Assembly (NCBI RefSeq): GCF_963558545.1
Contig: NZ_CAUWHO010000006.1
Coordinates: 1-64,000, forward strand
Direction: 5' to 3'
Source of the DNA: Tyzzerella sp963558545
GTDB lineage: Bacteria; Bacillota; Clostridia; Lachnospirales; CAG-274
Length of the DNA: 64,000 bases
Each line of letters starts with the position of its first letter. Within the stretch, counting starts at the first letter, position 1. This document shows positions 35,526 to 45,551 of the stretch, piece after piece. The notes beneath the pieces are model-generated. The model worked only from the letters and a program-made list of their open reading frames with translations. It was not told the DNA's origin and did no database searches. The translations under genes were made by a program, and so were the position numbers.

Positions 35526-37436
35526 TTATAAGCTATTATTTAATAAGATTTCTAATATTTTGTTACTTCTTTCTATAAAGTTTGTCATAGAGTTCATATC
35601 TAAGTGTTTATGGCTCATTGTAGCTAAATCGTATATTTGGTTACATATAAGGTTTGTTTCTTCTTTTTTATTATTATCATCTTTAATTTTTAAAAGGAGC
35701 TTAACAACATTATTATTGCCATTTAATATTAATGTTTCATCTGATGGCATAGCACCAAAAGGCATATTCATACCATACATTTTGGCCATTTCTTCCATTC
35801 TTCTAGCTTGTTCACTAAGCTGGATAACACCAGATATGTCAGTTGCTTTAAGATTTTCTACTTTAATTTTAAGGTTATCGCCTTTATTAAGAGTATCTTT
35901 AAATAAAGTTTCTAAAGCCTCGTTAAGCTCTTTATTTTCTTCTTGGGAGCTATCTTTTAACGTGTCGGATAAATCGCTATCTATCCTAACAAAGCTAGTG
36001 CCTTGGTTGTACATTTCTAATGTGGACATATAAGGATTATCTAATTTTGTGTTTAATATAACTGCGTCCATATTGTTATCTTTAAACATTTTAATATACT
36101 GTGCTTGTTGGTTTTCATCTGTAACATAAAATACCTTGTTTTCGTGATGTTCTTTATTTTGCTCTAAATATTCGTTTAATGTTACATATTTATTATTAAT
36201 AGTTTTAAATAATAAACTATCTTTTACTTTATCATAAAAATCTTTTTCTCTAAGGCAGCCATATTTTATAAATTGGCTTATATCGTCCCAAAAGCCTTCA
36301 AAATCTTCACGTTGTTTTTTAAATAAGCTATTTAGCTTATCTGCAACCTTTTTAGTAATATACTTACTCATTTTTGTAACGTAGCCATCATTTTGTAAAA
36401 AGCTACGGCTTACATTAAGCGGTAAATCTGGACAGTCTAGCGTACCTTTTAAAAGAAGTAAAAATTCTGGGATAACTTCTTTTAAGTTATCTGCTATAAA
36501 TACTTGGTTGTTATATAATTTAACTTGTCCTTCAATAGAATCTAGCTCGTGTTTTAATTTTGGGAAATATAAAATACCTTTAAGTTTAAAAGGGTAGTCC
36601 ATATTTAAATGTATCCAAAATAATGGTTCATTAAAATCTGAAAATACTTGATGATAAAATTCTTTATATTCTTCATCTGTACATTCATTAGGCTGTTTTA
36701 ACCATAAAGGATTAGTTTTATTTATAGGAAGAGGCTCTTTAATTTCTTTAATTTCATTTTCGTCTATTGTATCGTTTTCATTTTCTTTTTCTGCATCTTT
36801 TTTAATTTGTTCTAAGTCTTCAAAGAAAATTTCTATAGGCATAAAGTAGCAATATTTATTTAATATTTCACGAAGTTTAAAAGCATTTAAAAAGTCTTTT
36901 CCTTCTTCTCCTACAAAAAGAGTGATAGTTGTACCACGTTCTGTCCTATCGCTTTCGCCTATTTCGTACTCTATACCACCATCACATATCCATTTAGCAG
37001 GCGTTGCACCATCTTTATAAGAGAGAGTATCTATCATAACTTTGTCTGCCACCATAAAAGCAGAGTAAAAACCAAGACCAAAATGTCCTATAATATCTCC
37101 ACCATCTTCTAACTGGTCTTTATATTTATTAACAAAATCGCTAGCTCCAGAAAAGGCAATTTGTGTAATATATTCTTCTATTTCATCAGCAGTCATACCT
37201 ATACCGTTATCTATAATTTGTATAGTGCTGTTTTCTTTATCTAGTACAACTTTAATGTTAAAGTTTTCATCGCTAATGTTAGCTTCGCCCATAGTTGATA
37301 ATTTTTTTAGTTTATTTATAGCATCACAACCATTAGATACTAATTCTCTAATAAATATATCAGAATCAGAATAAAGCCATTTTTTTATAATTGGTAAGAT
37401 ATTTTCGCTATTAATTGAAAGATTACCTTTTTTCAT
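35526..37436 (-). CDS. htpG: Molecular chaperone HtpG (Hsp90)
   Basis: HtpG is the bacterial Hsp90, an ATP-driven homodimeric chaperone. The 636-residue protein has the GHKL ATPase motifs IFIRELVSNGCDA, IDNGIGMT and GHFGLGFYSAFMV, then middle and C-terminal dimerisation domains. A charged segment lies near 215-235, rich in Glu and Asn. AGGAGG precedes the ATG, behind a good housekeeping promoter. No CIRCE-type operator is seen between promoter and gene. Confidence 0.96.
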   Translation of the reverse strand: MKKGNLSINSENILPIIKKWLYSDSDIFIRELVSNGCDAINKLKKLSTMGEANISDENFNIKVVLDKENSTIQIIDNGIGMTADEIEEYITQIAFSGASDFVNKYKDQLEDGGDIIGHFGLGFYSAFMVADKVMIDTLSYKDGATPAKWICDGGIEYEIGESDRTERGTTITLFVGEEGKDFLNAFKLREILNKYCYFMPIEIFFEDLEQIKKDAEKENENDTIDENEIKEIKEPLPINKTNPLWLKQPNECTDEEYKEFYHQVFSDFNEPLFWIHLNMDYPFKLKGILYFPKLKHELDSIEGQVKLYNNQVFIADNLKEVIPEFLLLLKGTLDCPDLPLNVSRSFLQNDGYVTKMSKYITKKVADKLNSLFKKQREDFEGFWDDISQFIKYGCLREKDFYDKVKDSLLFKTINNKYVTLNEYLEQNKEHHENKVFYVTDENQQAQYIKMFKDNNMDAVILNTKLDNPYMSTLEMYNQGTSFVRIDSDLSDTLKDSSQEENKELNEALETLFKDTLNKGDNLKIKVENLKATDISGVIQLSEQARRMEEMAKMYGMNMPFGAMPSDETLILNGNNNVVKLLLKIKDDNNKKEETNLICNQIYDLATMSHKHLDMNSMTNFIERSNKILEILLNNSL

Positions 37437-37468
37437 TTTTGTACCTCCTAAAAATTTATATTTATTAT

Positions 37469-37497
37469 ATTTTAATACTATAAATATAAAATGTCAA
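37469..37497 (-). promoter_or_regulatory. Sigma-A-type promoter of htpG
   Basis: On the minus strand, TTGACA (37492-37497) and TAAAAT (37469-37474) are separated by 17 bases, about 35 bp upstream of the htpG start. Confidence 0.75.
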
Positions 37498-37498
37498 G

Positions 37499-37529
37499 AA
37501 AAAATAGCACTCTTTTAAAAAGAGTGCTA
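37499..37529 (-). terminator. Intrinsic terminator after the flavoprotein gene pair
   Basis: TAGCACTCTTTT pairs with AAAAGAGTGCTA. On the minus strand a run of six T residues follows (37499-37504). Confidence 0.9.
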
Positions 37530-37535
37530 GCAAAA

Positions 37536-39122
37536 TTACAGGCTGTTTATAATAGCTTCGGCACATTTTATACCGTCAACTCCAGCAGATACTATACCTC
37601 CAGCATATCCACAGCCTTCACCACAAGGGTAAAGTCCTTTATATTTTATAGATTGTAGTGTTTCTTTATCTCTAATAATTCTAATAGGTGATGAGCTACG
37701 GCTTTCTACGGCAGTTAAAAGCCCATTTTCATCTCCAAAGCCTTTTATTTTTTTGTTCATTTCTATAATACCAAGTTTTATAGATTCATATATAAAATTT
37801 GGAAATATATCTCTAAAATCGGCAGGTGTTACACCTGGTTTAAATGTTGGCTCTATATTGCCAACAGATGTAGATGGTATCCCTTTTAAAATATCACCTA
37901 TTTTTTGTACAGGTGCAAAATAATTACTACCACCTACTATAAAGGCTTTTTCTTCAAGTTCTCTTTGAAAATCCACACCAGATAGTATATGACTATTATC
38001 TAAATCATCTGGATAAACTTCTATTAATAAAGCACTATTTGCATTTTTTCCACCTCTGTCAAAATAGCTCATACCATTGGTAACAAGCCTATTTTTTTCA
38101 GAAGAAGAATTTACAACATACCCTCCAGGGCACATACAAAAAGTATAAGCACCACGATTATTAGGTAATCTTACAGATAATTTATAATCGGCAGGGGGAA
38201 GATAACAAGCAAATTTACCATATTGAGCATTGTTTATAAAATCTTGATTATGCTCTATCCTAACACCAACTGCAAATGGTTTTTTTTCTATTGGGTGATT
38301 TTTATTGTTTATAAGCTCAAAAGTATCTCTAGCACTATGTCCTATTGCTAATATTACTTTATCTGTATTTATATCAAAAATTTCATTATTTTCTAAATTT
38401 TTTACGGTAACACCATTTATTGTATTATTTTTTATTAGCAAGTCTATCATTTGATGCTCAAATAAAATTAGTCCACCAAGTGAGATTATTTCTTCTCGTA
38501 TATTTTTAACCATTGTTATAAGCTTATCTGTACCTATATGGGGCTTTGCAGTATACAATATCTCTTCTGGAGCAGATGCTTTAACAAATTCTTCTAGTAA
38601 AACTCTACACCTATAATCTTTTATACCTGTTGTAAGCTTACCATCAGAAAATGTTCCAGCTCCACCTTCTCCAAATTGTACATTGGAATTTTCGTTTAAT
38701 ATACCAGTTTTCCAAAAAGTATCTATATCTTTTTTACGTTTTTCTACATTTTTACCACGTTCTATAACAATAGGTTTAAGCCCAGAGCGAGCAAGTATTA
38801 ATGAAGCCATAAGTCCAGCAGGTCCAAATCCTATAATTATAGGCCTTTTATCATATTGTTTTTTAGGTATATTATATATAAATGGCTCTACCATTGAAAC
38901 ATCTTTTATTTTTAAATATTTTTTTTCATCTTTTATATCAATATCTACTGCAAGGACATAAAAACCACCACGTTTTTCTCTTGCATCAATAGATTTTTTT
39001 GCTATTGTTACGCTTAGTATATTTTCAATATTTGTTTTTAATATTTTACAAGCAATAGATTTTAAATTATCTTGTGTAATTTTTTGTTCTAAAGGGTATT
39101 TTATATTAGATATTCTTATCAT
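37536..39122 (-). CDS. FAD-dependent dehydrogenase-like protein (COG2509)
   Basis: The 528-residue protein has an N-terminal domain of about 85 residues. An FAD-binding Rossmann region follows, IIGFGPAGLMASLILARSG near 95-113 with VIERG after it. Further family blocks are FGEGGAGTFSDGKL, KVILAIGHSARDTF and a closing GLYPCGEGCGYAGGIVSAGVDG. This matches a widespread uncharacterised flavoprotein family. It starts 12 bp after another flavoprotein gene, so the two probably share a transcript. The substrate is unknown. Confidence 0.88.
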   Translation of the reverse strand: MIRISNIKYPLEQKITQDNLKSIACKILKTNIENILSVTIAKKSIDAREKRGGFYVLAVDIDIKDEKKYLKIKDVSMVEPFIYNIPKKQYDKRPIIIGFGPAGLMASLILARSGLKPIVIERGKNVEKRKKDIDTFWKTGILNENSNVQFGEGGAGTFSDGKLTTGIKDYRCRVLLEEFVKASAPEEILYTAKPHIGTDKLITMVKNIREEIISLGGLILFEHQMIDLLIKNNTINGVTVKNLENNEIFDINTDKVILAIGHSARDTFELINNKNHPIEKKPFAVGVRIEHNQDFINNAQYGKFACYLPPADYKLSVRLPNNRGAYTFCMCPGGYVVNSSSEKNRLVTNGMSYFDRGGKNANSALLIEVYPDDLDNSHILSGVDFQRELEEKAFIVGGSNYFAPVQKIGDILKGIPSTSVGNIEPTFKPGVTPADFRDIFPNFIYESIKLGIIEMNKKIKGFGDENGLLTAVESRSSSPIRIIRDKETLQSIKYKGLYPCGEGCGYAGGIVSAGVDGIKCAEAIINSL

Positions 39123-39134
39123 TTTTTTACCTTT

Positions 39135-40370
39135 CTAAATTATAGATTTTATACAGGATTTTGTAGCAACATAAGATGATGACCAAGCCCATTGAAGATT
39201 AAATCCACCACAATCTCCTAAAACGTCTAATATTTCTCCTGCACAATATAGACCTTTTATTATTTTAGATTCTAATGTTTTATCATTAAATTCACTTGTT
39301 TTTATACCACCAGCAGTAACTTGAGCATTGTTAAAGCCATTTGTGTCTAATATTTCTAGCTTATAATTTTTTATAAGATTAGCCATATTTTTTAATATAT
39401 TATCTGTTAAATCTTTTACTAAAAATGATAGTTTTTCTATACCACTATTTTTAGCTATAATATTACCTAAGCGTTTATTTAATAGGCCATTAAAATAGTT
39501 TTCCATATTTGTATAGTTTAATAGTTTTTTTCTATCTTTTAATATGTTAAACACATCTTCTTCTGAGAAGCTAGGCATAAAGTCTATATATGCTATTAAG
39601 TTTTTATACCTTGCAAATAGTGTAGACAACTGAAAAACAGGTGGGCCAGATATACCATAATCTGTAAATAGTATTTCTCCGTAGTCTTCTTTTAAAAATG
39701 TAGAATTGCTATAAATTTTTAAATTGCCTGTTATTTTTATACCTTTTAAAGATTTTACCTTTTCTTGATTTGTTTTTAACTGTACTAAGGCAGGTGTAAG
39801 CTTTGTAGCACTATGCCCTAAAGATTTTAAAAGGTTTATACCATCACCATTAGAGCCTAAATTTTGGCTAGCCATACCACCTGTTGCAAATATTATTTTA
39901 TCTGCTGTTATAGTTTCATTATTGTTAGATGTTATTTTAAATTTGTCATTTTTTTTCTTTATATTTTTTACGTTAAATTCTGTTTTTATAGGTATATTTA
40001 AGCTATCTATTTTGTTTCTTAAAGCATCTAATATACTTGATGCTTGCTCACTATAAGGATAAACTTTTCCATTTTCTAAAACAGTATGTAAAACACCTAA
40101 GTTATAGAAAAAATCTATTGTATCTTGTACAGAAAATTGTTCTAAAAAATATTTTGTAAAAAATTTATCTTCTCCGTAGTAGTTTTCATATGTTGCATAA
40201 ATATTTGTAAAATTACAACGGCCATTACCAGTTGCTAGTATCTTTTTTCCTACTCTATCCATTTTTTCAAGTATTATTATATTTATAGAGCCTTTTGACA
40301 TATTGTAAGCGTGTATAGCAGAAGAGAGTCCAACAGCACCACCACCTACAATAGCTAATGTTTTTTTCAT
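39135..40370 (-). CDS. HI0933-family flavoprotein (NAD(P)/FAD-dependent oxidoreductase)
   Basis: The 411-residue protein has an N-terminal FAD motif (VGGGAVGLSSAIHA), the family block GKKILATGNGRCNFTN and FATGGMASQNLGSNGDG. It closes with GLYCAGEILDVLGDCGGFNLQWAWSSS, all typical of COG2081/HI0933. Some members are bile-acid ene-reductases (BaiN), but most have no assigned reaction, so a specific role is not claimed. GGTGATAAA precedes the ATG. It is first of a two-gene unit. Confidence 0.88.
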   Translation of the reverse strand: MKKTLAIVGGGAVGLSSAIHAYNMSKGSINIIILEKMDRVGKKILATGNGRCNFTNIYATYENYYGEDKFFTKYFLEQFSVQDTIDFFYNLGVLHTVLENGKVYPYSEQASSILDALRNKIDSLNIPIKTEFNVKNIKKKNDKFKITSNNNETITADKIIFATGGMASQNLGSNGDGINLLKSLGHSATKLTPALVQLKTNQEKVKSLKGIKITGNLKIYSNSTFLKEDYGEILFTDYGISGPPVFQLSTLFARYKNLIAYIDFMPSFSEEDVFNILKDRKKLLNYTNMENYFNGLLNKRLGNIIAKNSGIEKLSFLVKDLTDNILKNMANLIKNYKLEILDTNGFNNAQVTAGGIKTSEFNDKTLESKIIKGLYCAGEILDVLGDCGGFNLQWAWSSSYVATKSCIKSII

Positions 40371-40439
40371 TTTATCACCTTTAGTTTATATTTTTATTTT
40401 AATACGACTTCTTAAAAAATAACAAGTTTATTTTTTTTG

Positions 40440-40600
40440 AGATACTCTATGGTAGAAAAGCTAATTTATGCGTACAAGGGATAAAGCCACTTGAACTCTA
40501 GCTTTTTACACAATTAAGAGCAAAGCCTCGTATTATTATTAAAAGTTGCCTTAATAATATTTTGTCTACAGTATGTAGCCACTACTTTTGTAGTGGCTAT
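40440..40600. other. Structured intergenic region without a gene
   Basis: This 250-bp gap holds nested inverted repeats: AAAAGCTA (40456-40463) with TAGCTTTT (40499-40506), an inner GTACAAG/CTTGAAC pair, a second dyad TTATTAA/TTAATAA, and a third, TAGCCACTAC (40576-40585) with GTAGTGGCTA (40590-40599). The last is probably the terminator of the LCP gene. The first two could be a small RNA or the leader of the minus-strand flavoprotein operon. No known RNA family was recognised. Confidence 0.4.
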
Positions 40601-40622
40601 ATTAATTGTTTAAAAAATTTAT

Positions 40623-41987
40623 TTAATTAGATGAGGTGTTATCTGATATTTGGGTAGAAATATCTTTTAGCTCATCACCTGTACCAATAACTATGGTTAT
40701 ATCGTATCCAAAGTCTTGTACTTTTTGTGGATTAACCACTATTTTAGATTTAGTAAAAAACTTTTGTAAATCGTTACCCTGTCCAACATCGGATACATAT
40801 ATTTTAGTTTCTTCCGATTTAGTGTCTTGAGAATCTCCAATATCTCCTATTATATATCCGTTATCTTCTAAAAGCTCTTTAGTTTTACCAGCAAGGCCTG
40901 ATGTATAGCTACCATTTAAAATTTGTATAGATTTATCAAAGCTATCTTCATATACTATATCTTCTGGGTTGATAGTAGGCTTTTTAAATACTTCATAGGC
41001 AAATTCTTTTACTTCTTGCTCATCTACTATTACAAAAGATATACCACTTATACTTTTTGTTGTACAAGGAATAGTATAAGTTTGTGTGTTAGAAATATCA
41101 ACCTCTTTTACTTCACCTACATATTTTAATGCGTCTGATATAGTAAAGTTTGTATCTATATATTTTGTCAATGTTGTAATGTAAGATTTAGGGTTGGATA
41201 TTATAGAGTCTATGCTAAGCACTTTTTCAAAAAACTTTGTCATAAAAGCCTGCTGCACTTCTACTCTTTGCAAATCTCCTCTTGCATATCCTACATTATT
41301 ATTATCTTTTCTAAATCGTAAAAGTTGTTCTGCTTTATCCCCATCTAAAAGCTGTAAACCAGGTTGTAGATTTATATATAAATCTTGAGTAGGGTCGGAG
41401 TAATGCATTCTTTGAGGAACGTCAAATTCTATACCACCAACAGAATCTATTATATATTTAAATCCTTCAAAATTAAAATGTGCGTAATAGTCAATTTTTA
41501 CATCTAGCAAATCTTCTAAGTATCTTTGTAAAAATTCCATACCCCTTTCTTTTCCATAGTTAGGGATAGAGTTTATTTTTTTAAATGAAGGGTTATCGTT
41601 AGCTATTATAGGTTCATTTTTTACCATAACTTGCCACATATCAGGTGGTATAGATACTTTTGTATCTCTAGGGATAGATACAACGGATATTTGGTTATTA
41701 ACAGAGTTATAACCTACAAGCATTATACCATCTGTTCTTCCTTCTGCCTCGTCTGTACAGGCTATGAGAGCTAATGTTCTTTCTGGTGGTTTAGGTGCTA
41801 CCTTATCCACAACCTTGTTTACAAATGTATTATTATTGCTAGGTTCGTTAGAAATAAAGGCATATACAAAAAAGCAAACAACCCCTATAAAGTATACTGT
41901 GAGTATAGAAAAAACTATTTTAAAAAATCTTTTTGTAAGGCTTTTTTTCTTTCTTTTTTTACGACCTTTTTTATTTTTGTTTTTCAT
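40623..41987 (-). CDS. LytR-CpsA-Psr (LCP) family protein with LytR_C domain
   Basis: LCP enzymes transfer anionic polymers from lipid carriers to peptidoglycan. The 454-residue protein has a very basic N-terminal tail (GRKKRKKK) and one membrane helix near 22-44. The LCP domain (about 72-275) shows the conserved SIPRDTKV and LRFRKDNNNVGYARGDLQRVEVQ segments with catalytic-site arginines. A C-terminal LytR_C-like domain follows (about 345-450). AAAGGAG precedes the ATG. It appears monocistronic, 47 bp from the MATE gene on the same strand. Confidence 0.93.
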   Translation of the reverse strand: MKNKNKKGRKKRKKKSLTKRFFKIVFSILTVYFIGVVCFFVYAFISNEPSNNNTFVNKVVDKVAPKPPERTLALIACTDEAEGRTDGIMLVGYNSVNNQISVVSIPRDTKVSIPPDMWQVMVKNEPIIANDNPSFKKINSIPNYGKERGMEFLQRYLEDLLDVKIDYYAHFNFEGFKYIIDSVGGIEFDVPQRMHYSDPTQDLYINLQPGLQLLDGDKAEQLLRFRKDNNNVGYARGDLQRVEVQQAFMTKFFEKVLSIDSIISNPKSYITTLTKYIDTNFTISDALKYVGEVKEVDISNTQTYTIPCTTKSISGISFVIVDEQEVKEFAYEVFKKPTINPEDIVYEDSFDKSIQILNGSYTSGLAGKTKELLEDNGYIIGDIGDSQDTKSEETKIYVSDVGQGNDLQKFFTKSKIVVNPQKVQDFGYDITIVIGTGDELKDISTQISDNTSSN

Positions 41988-42034
41988 ATTTTCTCCTTTA
42001 ATTTTGTTTATTTTTTTATGTAAAGCGTGAGTAT

Positions 42035-43360
42035 TTAAATATTTTTAGCGTGCCATTTTTTAGAAAATATTCTTGAAAAATACAATACTGACCTAAACAA
42101 CCAGTCAATATACATACCGGCCCATATGCCATATATACCATAATTAAAATGTACACCTAAAAGCCAAGAAAAGAATATTCTAAATATAAAAAGGCTTAAA
42201 ACAGATATGGTCATAGTAAATTTTGCATCGCCAGTTGCTCTTAAAGCACTAGGTGTCATAAAAGATGTTGCCCAAAATATAGGGCTTAATATTAAAAAAC
42301 TGTTTATAAGATTGAGTGAATATTCTAATACTTGTAAATCGTCTGTATAAAGGAAATATATTTTGCTACAAAATATGTAAAAAATAATGTTCATTATAAG
42401 TTGAGATATATTTGCACCTAAAGTTTGGCTAAGCATAACTTTTTTTGTTTTTTCCATATCACCACTTCCATAAGCAGTGCCTGTAAATGGTACACAAGTA
42501 ACCTGAAATGTTTTGCCTGGTAACTGTATAAAATTTGATATAGAATTACAAATAGTATTGGCAGATAATGCTGCTGTACCCATACCAGACATAAATACCT
42601 GTACTAAAAGCTTGCCACCATTAAATATAATACCATCAACGGAATTTGTTATAGCAATATCTAAAACAGGCTTTAATATATTAAAATTAACCTTAATAGT
42701 AGGCTTAGGAAGTTTTAACATACGAGGTTTAAAATAAATAAAAAATTGTAATATTAAGCTTGAAATAATACGAGAAACTAAAAGCCCGTAACCAACGCTA
42801 CTTATACCAAGATTTAAAACTTTTATACAAAATATAGTTACTATTACATAAAAAATATTGGATAAAAATACACCTATAAGAGGGCTTAAATTATCTCCTG
42901 TTGCACGTCTTATCCCTGTAAAAACATTAAATAATGTTAAAAATGGTAAAGATATAGATGTAAAAAATAAGTATATACTAGCAGAATCTAAAACGGTTTG
43001 CTCTGCCTTACCAAATAGTATATTTAAAAGGGGAGCTCTAAATATTATAAGAAAAGCACTTATAACAATAGATGCGTATATAGATATAGTGATAGAATGA
43101 TTAGCACAATCTTGTGCCTTTTTAATATCACCTTTACCTACACATTGAGAAACTATTGCTGTAATACCTGTTGCTATACAAGTTAAAATGTTCATAAAAA
43201 CAAAGTTTATTTGGTCTACCATACCAATACCAGCACTAACTGATGTGCCTAACCCACTAACTAGCATTGTGCCAAGCATAGTAGAAACAGTAGAAAGAGT
43301 TTGTTCTAGCATAACAGTTAGATATAATGTTACAAAGTGATAGTTTCTAAAGCTTTTCAT
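42035..43360 (-). CDS. MATE-family multidrug efflux transporter
   Basis: The 441-residue protein has about twelve membrane helices in two related halves, with no soluble domain. It shows the MATE-typical MVDQINFVFMNI start region, VSQCVGKGDIKKAQDCA, and GTAYGSGDMEKTKKVM in the second half. These transporters expel cationic drugs or metabolites using Na+ or H+. It lies 35 bp after glnS on the same strand and may be co-transcribed. The substrate is not predictable from sequence. Confidence 0.92.
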   Translation of the reverse strand: MKSFRNYHFVTLYLTVMLEQTLSTVSTMLGTMLVSGLGTSVSAGIGMVDQINFVFMNILTCIATGITAIVSQCVGKGDIKKAQDCANHSITISIYASIVISAFLIIFRAPLLNILFGKAEQTVLDSASIYLFFTSISLPFLTLFNVFTGIRRATGDNLSPLIGVFLSNIFYVIVTIFCIKVLNLGISSVGYGLLVSRIISSLILQFFIYFKPRMLKLPKPTIKVNFNILKPVLDIAITNSVDGIIFNGGKLLVQVFMSGMGTAALSANTICNSISNFIQLPGKTFQVTCVPFTGTAYGSGDMEKTKKVMLSQTLGANISQLIMNIIFYIFCSKIYFLYTDDLQVLEYSLNLINSFLILSPIFWATSFMTPSALRATGDAKFTMTISVLSLFIFRIFFSWLLGVHFNYGIYGIWAGMYIDWLFRSVLYFSRIFSKKWHAKNI

Positions 43361-43395
43361 AAAAAATTGCCCCCATAAAAGTTTGGTTTATAAAA

Positions 43396-45054
43396 TCAAG
43401 GTTTAAAAGAGCTTTTTAAAGATACTATTCTGTTAAAAACAAGATTGTTTTTATCAAAATGTTTACTATCTGCTACAAAATATCCATTTCTAATAAATTG
43501 AAATCTATCCATTTTATTGGCAGAAAGTATAGATGGTTCTATATAAGCATTATCTAATACAATTAAAGAATTTTCATTTTCTATAAGCTCTTTTTCATCT
43601 TCTAAAGATGGAATAACAAGGCTATCATATAAATTTACAGTAGCTTTAACAGCGTGTTTTGCAGATACCCAATGTATTGTTCCTTTTACTTTACGTCCTG
43701 TAAATCCAGAGCCACTTTTTGTCTCTGGGTCATAAGTACATCTAAGCTCTATAATATTGCCATTTTCATCTTTTATAACTTCGTTGCACATTATAAAATA
43801 TGCACCTTTTAGCCTAACTTCTTTACCAACAGAAAGGCGGAAAAACTTTTTAGGAGCATCTTCTAAAAAATCATCTCTTTCTATATAAAGCTCACGAGAA
43901 AACATAACTTCTCTAGTGCCTAGCTCTTCGTTTTCTGGGTTATTTTCTATAGTTAGGGCTTCTTCCATATCTTCTGGATAGTTTGTTATAACCACTTTTA
44001 TAGGGTCTAACACTGCCATAACAACATTTACCTTGTCTTTTAAATCTTCTCTTATACAGTACTCTAGCTGAGCTGTATCTACAACACTTGATGCTTTAGA
44101 TACACCTACCATTTGGCAAAAGTTTTTTATAGATTCTGGAGTGTAGCCTCTTCTTCTTATACCAGATAAAGTTACAAGGCGTGGGTCGTCCCAGCCGTCT
44201 ACTTTACCTTCTTCTACTAGTTGTCTTAAATATCTTTTACCCATAATAGTGTTAGATAAATTAAGTTTTGCAAACTCTATTTGTCTTGGTTTTACTTTAA
44301 AGTCTAGCTCATTTACAAACCAGTTGTACAAAGGTCTATGGTCTTCAAATTCCATTGTACAAATAGAATGAGTTATTTCTTCAAAGGCATCTTCTAGAGG
44401 GTGGGCAAAGTCATACATAGGGTATATGCACCAATCATTACCTGTTTTATGATGAGGTATATGTGCTATCCTATATATAACAGGGTCTCTCATATTTATA
44501 TTAGGAGATGACATATCTATTTTTGCTCTTAAAGTTTTTTCTCCGTCTTTAAATTCTCCTTTTCTCATACGCTCAAAAAGGTCTAAGTTTTCTTCTATAG
44601 AACGGTTTCTATAAGGGCTTTCTTCTCCTGGAGCATTTAAAGAGCCTCTTTTTTCTCTAATCTCTTGTGGTGTTAAATCACATACAAAGGCTTTACCTTT
44701 TTTTATAAGCTCTACTGCACAGTCGTACATTTTTTCAAAATAACTAGATGCAAAATAAAGTCTGTCTTCCCAATCAAAGCCAAGCCACTCTATATCTTCT
44801 TTTATAGAACGGACAAATTCGTCATCTTCTTTAGCTGGGTTTGTATCGTCAAAACGAAGGTTGCATTTTCCACCGTAATAGTCTGCAAGCCCAAAGTTTA
44901 AACATATACTTTTTGCGTGACCTATATGAAGATACCCGTTAGGTTCTGGTGGAAACCTAGTGTGTATTTTATTAAGTTTGCCCTCAAGGTCTTTTTGTAT
45001 ATAATTATGTATAAAATTACCTGTTTGAGATAGATTATTATTTTCATTTTCCAT
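43396..45054 (-). CDS. glnS: Glutaminyl-tRNA synthetase
   Basis: GlnRS charges tRNA-Gln directly. The 552-residue protein has the class I HIGH motif in PPEPNGYLHIGHAKS, the DDTNPAKED box and a C-terminal beta-barrel anticodon-binding domain. The KMSKS region reads IMGKR, a variant of the usual VMSKR. I chose ATG 45054, preceded by AGGAGGA at 45064-45070. The longer frame to 45138 overlaps the upstream gene and adds an unrelated hydrophobic stretch. Many Firmicutes lack GlnRS and use GatCAB, so its presence is informative. Confidence 0.95.
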   Translation of the reverse strand: MENENNNLSQTGNFIHNYIQKDLEGKLNKIHTRFPPEPNGYLHIGHAKSICLNFGLADYYGGKCNLRFDDTNPAKEDDEFVRSIKEDIEWLGFDWEDRLYFASSYFEKMYDCAVELIKKGKAFVCDLTPQEIREKRGSLNAPGEESPYRNRSIEENLDLFERMRKGEFKDGEKTLRAKIDMSSPNINMRDPVIYRIAHIPHHKTGNDWCIYPMYDFAHPLEDAFEEITHSICTMEFEDHRPLYNWFVNELDFKVKPRQIEFAKLNLSNTIMGKRYLRQLVEEGKVDGWDDPRLVTLSGIRRRGYTPESIKNFCQMVGVSKASSVVDTAQLEYCIREDLKDKVNVVMAVLDPIKVVITNYPEDMEEALTIENNPENEELGTREVMFSRELYIERDDFLEDAPKKFFRLSVGKEVRLKGAYFIMCNEVIKDENGNIIELRCTYDPETKSGSGFTGRKVKGTIHWVSAKHAVKATVNLYDSLVIPSLEDEKELIENENSLIVLDNAYIEPSILSANKMDRFQFIRNGYFVADSKHFDKNNLVFNRIVSLKSSFKP

Positions 45055-45073
45055 AATAAAAATTCCTCCTAAG

Positions 45074-45304
45074 TTAAAAAGATTTACTTTCAAAGTCGTA
45101 ATAATAAAAAACTTTTTTACAATGGTTACATACACCAAATTTCATAATTTTATCGTTATCTTCGTTTGAAAGTTTAAAATCTAGATTTACTTTTATATTA
45201 TTACCAGTTTGGCTACAAATATGATTTTCAAAGTAATAATTTTTGCTTTTTTGAAAGCTATTAGCATTTAATATAATATCTTTTAGGTTGTCTAAAAGTT
45301 CCAT
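45074..45304 (-). CDS. Small zinc-ribbon-like protein of unknown function
   Basis: The 76-residue protein has a helical N-terminus (MELLDNLKDIILNA) and two potential zinc knuckles, HICSQTGN near residue 29 and VCNHCKKVF near 58. ATG 45304 lies five bases after GGAGGA; a TTG four codons upstream overlaps that site and is unlikely to be used. The stop is 19 bp before glnS on the same strand. No family was recognised. Confidence 0.7.
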   Translation of the reverse strand: MELLDNLKDIILNANSFQKSKNYYFENHICSQTGNNIKVNLDFKLSNEDNDKIMKFGVCNHCKKVFYYYDFESKSF

Positions 45305-45423
45305 ATGTTCCTCCAATATATACTAACTATTAATATATTATTATATTATAAAGCTATAAAAAGGTCAATTTTTTTTAGGGAATTAAGTGCTAAAAAATTT
45401 TTTCAAAAAAATTAAAAAAAGTG

Positions 45424-45452
45424 TTGACATATTTAAAGTTATAATATATAAT
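45424..45452 (+). promoter_or_regulatory. Sigma-A-type promoter of the tRNA pair
   Basis: TTGACA (45424-45429) and TATAAT (45447-45452) are perfect consensus boxes with a 17-base spacer, about 20 bp before tRNA-Phe. Confidence 0.88.
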
Positions 45453-45471
45453 TAATTTTGTTGTTAAGCAA

Positions 45472-45544
<73 letters not shown>

Positions 45545-45551
45545 TAGCTAT

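Noticed and set aside
45055..45138. N-terminal extension of glnS
   Set aside because: It overlaps the small upstream gene and lies before the AGGAGGA site that serves ATG 45054.
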